A DNA stretch of 11,440 nt, from the NCBI GenBank assembly GCA_025352845.1, contig JANXSC010000452.1, positions 1-11,440 on the forward strand. The letters run 5' to 3'. Below are positions 6,403 to 11,440 of this stretch, in pieces; positions within the stretch are counted from its first letter, which is position 1, and each line of letters opens with the position of its first letter. Position numbers and translations under genes: made by a program. Source of the stretch: Opitutaceae bacterium. GTDB taxonomy: Bacteria > Verrucomicrobiota > Verrucomicrobiia > Opitutales > Opitutaceae. The notes under the pieces were generated by a model. It saw only the letters and a program-made list of their open reading frames with translations, was not told the origin of the DNA and ran no database searches.

Positions 6403-8400
6403 CTATTTCTCGGCGGCGCTTTTTTTGTTATTTAACAGCAGATAGCGGGAGGTTTCGTAAAACGCATTGGCGATCTTCTGAAAGTCTTCAGACGGTGCGG
6501 TCATTGTGGCAGGGACGGGGGCCGTAAAATCCGCCCACACCAATTCCGGTCGCGTCGCATCGAGGCGGTGGCGGGCGAAGTGCTGCTGCTTGACCACGCC
6601 AATCCAATGGTCGTGCCGGTCGATGATGAAGGCGGCGTTGTCGCGGCCGCCGTCGCGGCGCTGTTGCGCGAGCAGGTCGCGGCCGAGGGCGTTGTTGCGG
6701 TAGGGAATGTTTACGAGGCCGGCCACCGTCGGCAGGATGTCCACCATCGAGGCGACGGCATGCAGGCGCTGCGCGGGAATCAGTTTCGGACCGTAGAACA
6801 GCAGCGGGCAGTGGTAGGACGTCAGCTCCTGCTCGGTCCACGCCGGCGGAAACATCGTGCCCGCGTTACCATCGATGCCGTGATCGCCGGTGAAAATAAA
6901 AATCGTGTTGGCGTAATACGGCGACTGGCGGGCGGCCTCGAAGAATTTCTTGAAGCAGTAGTCCGTGTAGCGAAAGGCGTTCATCTCCTCGAGCGAGTCG
7001 AAGCCGCATTGCTTGAGCTTCTCGGCGGAAACATCGAGCAGCGAAAACTCATTCATGTCCTCCTTCGGAATCGTGTAGGGGCGGTGGTTGTCGGCGGTTT
7101 GGATGACGGCGAAGAACGGCTGCGTTTGCGCGGCAAGCACGGCGTTGGCTTCGCGGAAAAGATTCTTGTCGCTGATGCCCCACACGTCGGCGCGCGGCGA
7201 TTTGTAGCTGTCCTCTTCGTAAAGGTGGAGGCCCTTGATGTTATTCGTCAGCAGGCCGCGGATGTTGGCCCAGCTCGAGCTGCCGCCGATGAAGTAGAAT
7301 TTTTCGTAGCCCACGAAATCGTTGATGATCGTGTGCTGATCGACGAGCGCGGGATTGCGGCTGGCGGTTTCCACGGCCTCCACGTCGGGGATGCCCGTGA
7401 TCGTGGCCCACACGCCCCGCGCGGTGCCGTAGTGCGGCGTGTAGTAGTTGTCGAAAAACAGCCCGTCTTGGCACAGCCCTTTGAAAAAGGGCGTGGTGTC
7501 GAGCGGGTTCCCCCACATCGAGCTCTTGTAGGCGCTGAATGACTCGCAAATCACGAGCACGATATTCGGCCGGCGCGTGGGTTCGCCGGCACGCGCGGGT
7601 ATGCGCCGCTCGAAGGACAGCGTGGCCGGGTCCGGCGCGTCCACGCCGAGATAGGAGCTCATGAACGCGTAATGTTCACGCACCTTCTCGACCTCGAAGC
7701 CCGAGGTGCGAAAATCCAGCGAGCTGAGAAACGACTGCACGGGATTCAACGCGAGATTCGCGAGCGTGTCGTTGCGGAGGTTGAAGGCATCGCTCCACCG
7801 CAGCGGATACTGTCCGGCCCGGCCAAAAATGCCCAGCAGGCAGGCGAGCAGGGCGGCGATGAACCACGCGATGCGGGCGGGTCGGCGCAACGTGACCGTC
7901 ATCGCGCCGGCGTGCCGGTGCAAAAACATGATGAGCGCCATGAGCCCGGCCAACGCGATGAGGATGCCCAAGAGCAGGCGCACCACCGGATAGCTCTGCC
8001 ACACCATCCCCGCGGAGATCGTCGCGTCCTGCCAATAACCGAGCACGGAGGCGTTCAGCCGCTGGTTCAAATAGCGGTAATGCAGAAAATCGCAGACGTA
8101 GAAAATCAGCAGTAGCGCGGTGAACACGCCGAGCAGCATCAGCCAAAACCGGCGGCCAAACGTGGAGCGGAAGACATCGAGAAACGAGATGCCGCCGAAC
8201 ACCAGCAGCGGGAGCATCGCACTGGCGACGACTCTCGCGTCGAAACGCAGCCCGAGCCAGAAGCCCGCCCAAGCCTGGGAGAGCGGAACGCGTTCATGCG
8301 CGAAGGCGAAATAGGTGCCGATGCGCGCGAGCATCATCATGGCCAAAAACAAAACCGCGAGGGAGCCAATCCACCTGATTAAACGCGGGGCCGGCAGCAT
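6403..8400 (-). CDS. LTA synthase-type sulfatase-fold membrane enzyme
   Basis: This 665-residue protein has five N-terminal membrane helices (about 9-30, 56-76, 84-107, 139-161, 177-193) followed by a large extracytoplasmic alkaline-phosphatase/sulfatase-fold domain (from about 278). Members such as LtaS and gram-negative phosphoglycerol or phosphoethanolamine transferases attach such groups to surface glycans or lipids. All the metal and catalytic positions are visible: NIVLVICESFSAYKSS (E286), GTARGVW with T326 as nucleophile, TADNHRP (H439), and FTGDHG (D506, H507). The enzyme is therefore probably active; the donor and acceptor are unknown. Without a gram-positive context, glycerophosphate polymer synthesis is unlikely, and modification of a lipid A, osmoregulated glucan or other polysaccharide is more likely. 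No Shine-Dalgarno precedes the start; a possible upstream ORF ends 7 nt before it. Confidence 0.9.
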   Translation of the reverse strand: MLPAPRLIRWIGSLAVLFLAMMMLARIGTYFAFAHERVPLSQAWAGFWLGLRFDARVVASAMLPLLVFGGISFLDVFRSTFGRRFWLMLLGVFTALLLIFYVCDFLHYRYLNQRLNASVLGYWQDATISAGMVWQSYPVVRLLLGILIALAGLMALIMFLHRHAGAMTVTLRRPARIAWFIAALLACLLGIFGRAGQYPLRWSDAFNLRNDTLANLALNPVQSFLSSLDFRTSGFEVEKVREHYAFMSSYLGVDAPDPATLSFERRIPARAGEPTRRPNIVLVICESFSAYKSSMWGNPLDTTPFFKGLCQDGLFFDNYYTPHYGTARGVWATITGIPDVEAVETASRNPALVDQHTIINDFVGYEKFYFIGGSSSWANIRGLLTNNIKGLHLYEEDSYKSPRADVWGISDKNLFREANAVLAAQTQPFFAVIQTADNHRPYTIPKEDMNEFSLLDVSAEKLKQCGFDSLEEMNAFRYTDYCFKKFFEAARQSPYYANTIFIFTGDHGIDGNAGTMFPPAWTEQELTSYHCPLLFYGPKLIPAQRLHAVASMVDILPTVAGLVNIPYRNNALGRDLLAQQRRDGGRDNAAFIIDRHDHWIGVVKQQHFARHRLDATRPELVWADFTAPVPATMTAPSEDFQKIANAFYETSRYLLLNNKKSAAEK

Positions 8401-8407
8401 GGGGTTT

Positions 8408-8554
8408 TCAAAATACCGCTGGGGCAGCGGCGCGTTTGATTCGCATCAACCGAACTGGGAAACCTAAAAACTTCATGGCGGCGACGTGTCTCCGGTGACG
8501 ACAACGGCGAACGGCCGGGGTTTGACCGGTGGGACCGGCGGCACGGAAAGCCAT
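8408..8554 (-). CDS. Possible 48-residue upstream ORF or leader peptide
   Basis: The frame from ATG 8554 to TGA 8408-8410 encodes 48 residues, rich in Arg, Ala and His, with an internal Met at 27 that starts a shorter form, MKFLGFPVRLMRIKRAAAPA and onwards (22 residues), preceded by GGAG 12-13 nt upstream. It ends 7 nt before the sulfatase-fold start, which itself lacks a ribosome binding site, so translational coupling is possible. It is too short for the usual gene callers and has no recognised family. In GC-rich DNA a 48-codon frame is not rare, so this stays a hypothesis. Confidence 0.2.
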   Translation of the reverse strand: MAFRAAGPTGQTPAVRRCRHRRHVAAMKFLGFPVRLMRIKRAAAPAVF

Positions 8555-8560
8555 GGGTGT

Positions 8561-8569
8561 ATTCTAGCA
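8561..8569 (-). promoter_or_regulatory. Candidate extended -10 promoter for the leader and sulfatase-fold gene
   Basis: The minus strand reads TGCTAGAAT: an extended -10 (TGn) with TAGAAT matching TATAAT at 5 of 6 positions. A TTGACG lies only 11 nt upstream, too close to be its -35, so recognition would depend on the extended -10. Transcription from here would start at about the ATG at 8554, making a leaderless upstream ORF and a leader of about 150 nt. Confidence 0.35.
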
Positions 8570-8614
8570 GTTCGCCGCGTCAACAGCGGCTAAACGCGAC
8601 CGCGCAAACTCCAC

Positions 8615-9679
8615 TCAATCATCCACGCGGATCATCTTCACCGCCTTCGTCTTCGTCGAGCCGACGCCGAGCGTCTCGGCAAACTCCAGCGTGCGGATCT
8701 CTTCATCCACGGGGATGAAGCCTTCCTTCCTGCGGTGTGCATTGATGCGATCGCGGGCGAGCGCGTCCATCATCACCGGATCGTTGCTGAGCCAGAGGAG
8801 CGGCTCGGAACGCGTGTAGAGCGAATTGAAAAACGGCCCGCCGATGAACTGATAGTGTTCGAGGCTCGTGATCGTGAACATCCAAGTCTGCCGCAGTTCG
8901 GGGATCGCGCTCATCTCGGCCACGGCGGCGGGCGCATTGGCGGGCGAACGGAAGAAGCGCGCGGTGTTGGAGGCGTTCCAGAGCGTGGCGTTCACGAGCG
9001 CGCCGTTGATGCCGAGCGTCGGGTGGTCGCTGTAAACCGGGAGGTTGATCCAGAAATCGGCGTCGAGGAAGAGGGGCGTCGCGAGGAAGCTCTTGCGATC
9101 CTGATCCTTCGTCGAGTCGGGCGAGACGCCCTTCGTCTGCTGCTCCGCGAAGATCGGATCGAAGCGCTGCGGGAGCGGCGAGTCGTAGAACCACAACGGA
9201 TCGTAGAACCGGCCGGACTCGAGCACATAGACGGGATTGCCGAAAAACGGCGTGTGCCCCGACACGAGCGACGGCAGGTAGCCCGTCATGCGGAGCCGGA
9301 GGGCGTTGAGGCCGACGAGGAAAATATTCTCGTGCTCGAAGCCGCGCCGCTTGAGCGCGTTGATCACGCCTTTGACGAGCGGCACGGGTGTCGCGAGGCC
9401 GGGACCGGAGTCGGCGTAGATTTTGAGGCCGACTTTTTTCTTCGGGCCGGGGACGAGTTTTTTGCCCGTCGCCTGCTCGAAAGTCGCGATCATCTTCTCC
9501 ACCTGGCGCTCGTAGGTGGGCTCGTCGAACGCCGCGAGGTGCGCCTCCCACACCGGCTCGGTCGGCGCGCCCGGCTTGATTCCGGCGGTGCCCGGCGCGG
9601 GTGCCGTGGTCGCGGAGGCGGCGCGGATGGGCGCGGAGAACAACGCGAGGCCGAGGAGCGTGAAAAGCAGGGGGCGCAT
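8615..9679 (-). CDS. Secreted DUF362-like protein lacking cysteines
   Basis: This 354-residue protein starts with a signal peptide (MRPLLFTLLGLALFSAPIRA, probable cleavage near residues 20-23) and a Pro/Ala-rich linker to about 42. The body resembles DUF362: VGLKIYADSGPGLATPVPLVKGVINALKRRG (83-113), DADFWINLPVYSDHPTLGINGALVN (206-230, where the family usually has LKTH), FIGGPFFN (278-285), LWLSNDPVMMDALARDRI (295-312) and EFAETLGVGS (332-341). DUF362 proteins are of unknown role, often with ferredoxin-like Cys clusters; this one has no cysteine at all, so no iron-sulfur site. The start at 9679 gives the signal peptide, while a much longer frame to 10237 would run antisense through dnaG. It is divergent from dnaG. 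Confidence 0.75.
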   Translation of the reverse strand: MRPLLFTLLGLALFSAPIRAASATTAPAPGTAGIKPGAPTEPVWEAHLAAFDEPTYERQVEKMIATFEQATGKKLVPGPKKKVGLKIYADSGPGLATPVPLVKGVINALKRRGFEHENIFLVGLNALRLRMTGYLPSLVSGHTPFFGNPVYVLESGRFYDPLWFYDSPLPQRFDPIFAEQQTKGVSPDSTKDQDRKSFLATPLFLDADFWINLPVYSDHPTLGINGALVNATLWNASNTARFFRSPANAPAAVAEMSAIPELRQTWMFTITSLEHYQFIGGPFFNSLYTRSEPLLWLSNDPVMMDALARDRINAHRRKEGFIPVDEEIRTLEFAETLGVGSTKTKAVKMIRVDD

Positions 9680-9850
9680 GGATGGTGTGTCGTCCCGCAG
9701 CGAGCGAAGTTTCCTCCGGATCCGCGAAAGTTTCACGCGGGCCCGCCAATCGGGGAGCGAAACTTGACAGTCGGGTGCGCGAGTTGAAAGTGCATTCTTC
9801 GCCGAACTGGGGGACGCGGCGTTCTCCGTTTCCCGCCGTCCCAGACCTCC
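9680..9850. promoter_or_regulatory. Divergent control region with three GCGAA-type sites and a dnaG -35
   Basis: This 171-bp region separates the divergent DUF362-like and dnaG starts. Three related sites occur: GCGAAGTTTC (9704-9713), the palindromic GCGAAAGTTTC (9724-9734) and GCGAAACTT (9757-9765). The third overlaps a perfect -35 TTGACA (9764-9769) pointing toward dnaG; the matching -10 region near 9785-9792 (TGAAAGTG) is weak. No Shine-Dalgarno precedes either start; GGAGG on the minus strand at 9713-9717 is too far from the 9679 ATG to serve it. Confidence 0.35.
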
Positions 9851-11440
9851 ATGCCCGTCATCAAGCCCACCTGCGTGCGCGATCTGAAGCAGCGCGTGAA
9901 CCTCGCCGACGTCGTGTCGCGCGTCGTCACCCTGCGCAAGGCCGGTGGCGCGCGGCTGAAGGGGCTGTGCCCGTTTCACAACGAGAAGACGCCGTCGTTC
10001 AACGTGGATGCCGACAAGGGCTTCTACAAATGCTTCGGCTGCGGCAAGGCCGGCGACCTCATCTCCTTCGTGCGCGAGACCGAGCAGCTCGGCTTCACTG
10101 AGGCCGTCGAGGCGCTCGGCCAGCGCTTCAACATCGTGATCGAGTACGAGGCCGGCTCCGGCGGCCCCAGCCGCGAGGAGCGCTCGCTGCGCCAGGAAAT
10201 CTTCGAGATCCACGAGCTCGCCGCCGAGCATTACCACCAGGCGTTCAAGGCGGCCACGCCCGCGGGCGACTTCATGCGGACCTATTGGGTCGAGAAGCGC
10301 CGGTTCGCCCTCGAGCTCGCCGATGAGTTCAAGATCGGCGTCGCCGCCCCCACCGACGACGGCCTCGCCGCCGCGCTACTGAAGCGGAAGTTCACCGAGG
10401 ACGCCCTCCGCCAGTGCGGGTTGTTTTTCCTGCGCGATGGCGCGATCCTTGGGCTCGGCTCGATGAAGCCGCGCTTCCGCGGCCGGCTCATGATTCCCAT
10501 CCGCGACCACCAGGGCCGCGTGGTGGCATTCACCGCCCGGCAGACCGACCTCACGCCCGAGGATGATCCGGCGCGCGAGGCGAAATACGTCAACTCGCCC
10601 GAGACCCCGATCTTCACGAAGGGCAACCTGCTCTTCAACCTCGACCGCGCCCGCACCAACGTCGGCGAGGGCCAGCCGTTCGTCATGGTCGAGGGCCAGC
10701 TCGACGCGCTGCGCTGCTGGAGCGTCGGCCTCAAGTCCGCCATCGCGCCGCAGGGCACGTCCATCACCGAGCCGCAGCTCGTGCTGCTGCGCCGCTACCA
10801 GTCGCAGGTGGAGTGTTTCCTCGACGGGGACAGCGCCGGCCAGAAGGCCGCGATGCGGTTCCTGCCGATGGCGCTGCGCGCCGGGCTCGAGGTGAAGTTT
10901 CTGGTGCTCGCGAAAGGCGATGATCCCGACTCGCTGTTCCGCGAGCGCGGTCTCGCCGCGTACGAGGAGGTGCGCAAGGGCGCGAGTTCCGCGATGGCCT
11001 TCGCCTGCCACACCGCCCTGCCCGACCCGGCCACGGCATCGTCCGAGCTCAAATCCCGTGCGGCCCAGGCCATCCTCGAACTCGTCGCCGCCGCCGAGAG
11101 CGAGGTTTCGCGCTCGGAGTTCCTCGCCGAGGCCGCATCGCATCTCCGGCTCTCCCCCGCCGCCCTCCAGCGCGACTTCCAGACGTTCATTTCCCGCCAA
11201 AGCCGCCAGGCCGCCGCCCGTCCGGCCAACAATGCGGCCGCCGCGCCCGCCCAGCCCGCCACCAACACCGGCCAAAGCACGGAACACCACCTGCTCATCC
11301 TCTGCCTGCATTTCGAGACGCTCGGCAAGCACCTCAGCTCCGCCCTGCCCCATGACTGGATCGACACCGGCCATACCGCTGGCGTGCTGCTCAACCGTTT
11401 CCTGGGCGAATTCGAGAACGACACCTGGCCCGGCCGTGAC
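9851..11440 (+). CDS. dnaG: DNA primase DnaG, 3' end outside window
   Basis: This open frame gives 530 residues with no stop, ending at the window edge; full DnaG is usually about 580-650. It makes RNA primers at the replication fork with DnaB helicase. The N-terminal CHC2-type zinc domain has C40, H43, C61 and C64 (LCPFHNEKTPSF, FYKCFGCGKAGD). The catalytic core includes FRGRLMIPIRDHQGRVVAFTAR and YVNSPETPIFTKG. The Toprim domain shows VEGQLD (E281, D285) and LDGDSAG (D325, D327); the normal motif is EGYxD, with Gln replacing Tyr here. A low-complexity Ala/Pro/Asn linker (about 455-476) leads to the start of the helicase-binding domain. ATG 9851 gives the family N-terminus. It has no Shine-Dalgarno. 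Confidence 0.97.
   Translation, partial: MPVIKPTCVRDLKQRVNLADVVSRVVTLRKAGGARLKGLCPFHNEKTPSFNVDADKGFYKCFGCGKAGDLISFVRETEQLGFTEAVEALGQRFNIVIEYEAGSGGPSREERSLRQEIFEIHELAAEHYHQAFKAATPAGDFMRTYWVEKRRFALELADEFKIGVAAPTDDGLAAALLKRKFTEDALRQCGLFFLRDGAILGLGSMKPRFRGRLMIPIRDHQGRVVAFTARQTDLTPEDDPAREAKYVNSPETPIFTKGNLLFNLDRARTNVGEGQPFVMVEGQLDALRCWSVGLKSAIAPQGTSITEPQLVLLRRYQSQVECFLDGDSAGQKAAMRFLPMALRAGLEVKFLVLAKGDDPDSLFRERGLAAYEEVRKGASSAMAFACHTALPDPATASSELKSRAAQAILELVAAAESEVSRSEFLAEAASHLRLSPAALQRDFQTFISRQSRQAAARPANNAAAAPAQPATNTGQSTEHHLLILCLHFETLGKHLSSALPHDWIDTGHTAGVLLNRFLGEFENDTWPGRD

Larger units (their letters stand above)
8401..8614. other. Leader region of the LTA-synthase-like gene
   Basis: This 214-bp gap is the 5' side of the sulfatase-fold gene and the 3' side of the DUF362-like gene. 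It holds a good extended -10 (8561-8569), a candidate upstream ORF (8408-8554), and a hairpin CCGGT-CCC-ACCGG (8526-8538) read on the minus strand. No intrinsic terminator for the DUF362-like gene is clear; GCCGC/GCGGC (8574-8590) makes only a weak stem. Confidence 0.4.

Noticed and set aside
6568..7542. 324-codon plus-strand frame inside the sulfatase-fold gene
   Set aside because: The minus-strand frame keeps all catalytic residues of the family; the antisense protein is Val/Arg/Glu-rich with no motif.
8735..9787. Long plus-strand open frame of 350 codons antisense to the DUF362-like gene
   Set aside because: It is Arg/Glu/His-rich with no recognisable motif, typical of antisense frames in GC-rich genes, and the minus strand shows a signal peptide and DUF362 motifs.
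9680..10237. N-terminal extension of the DUF362-like frame across the dnaG start
   Set aside because: It would run antisense through dnaG, and the internal Met at 9679 begins a clear signal peptide.
10376..11374. 332-codon minus-strand frame inside dnaG
   Set aside because: It is a GC-rich shadow of dnaG, which has intact zinc and Toprim motifs.

Overview
The window is GC-rich, densely coded chromosomal DNA from a bacterium. The gene content is that of a diderm: a quinone-linked complex I subunit, several exported proteins, and an LTA-synthase-type membrane enzyme in a non-Firmicute setting. DUF4412, an EIIA/diadenylate-cyclase fusion and a DnaG with an EGQLD Toprim variant together suggest Verrucomicrobiota, perhaps near Opitutaceae. 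That placement is inference from gene style, not from a marker search. Most starts have no good Shine-Dalgarno sequence.

Layout. At 1-21 there is a perfect hairpin. Positions 49-1453 (minus) hold a probable two-gene unit, a YhcH/YjgK/YiaL cupin-like protein followed by the 23S rRNA methyltransferase RlmJ. At 1549-2235 (plus) is an exported, methionine-rich DUF4412 protein. It converges within 6 nt on a three-part signalling protein at 2242-3585 (minus), which combines a PTS EIIA-like domain, a pyruvate-kinase-C-like middle and a DisA_N diadenylate cyclase domain. A long imperfect inverted repeat (3597-3694) separates it from nuoA (3708-4082, minus), which is not followed by nuoB. After a 344 bp divergent gap, 4427-6380 (plus) carries a membrane-anchored BNR/sialidase-like protein and, 1 nt later, a seven-helix membrane protein of unknown function. 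Converging on these is a large LTA-synthase-type sulfatase-fold enzyme (6403-8400, minus) with a 214 bp leader that may hold an upstream ORF. A secreted, cysteine-free DUF362-like protein follows (8615-9679, minus). It is divergent from dnaG (9851 onward, plus), which runs off the window end.

How the genes may work together. Three genes (BNR protein, 7-TM protein, LTA-synthase-like enzyme) look like a cell-surface or envelope group, although the third is on the opposite strand. The rest are ordinary housekeeping genes (rlmJ, nuoA, dnaG) or single genes of uncertain role. I see no CRISPR array, tRNA, rRNA, transposase or phage gene. The most unusual item is the EIIA-DAC fusion, which could link phosphotransfer state to c-di-AMP synthesis.
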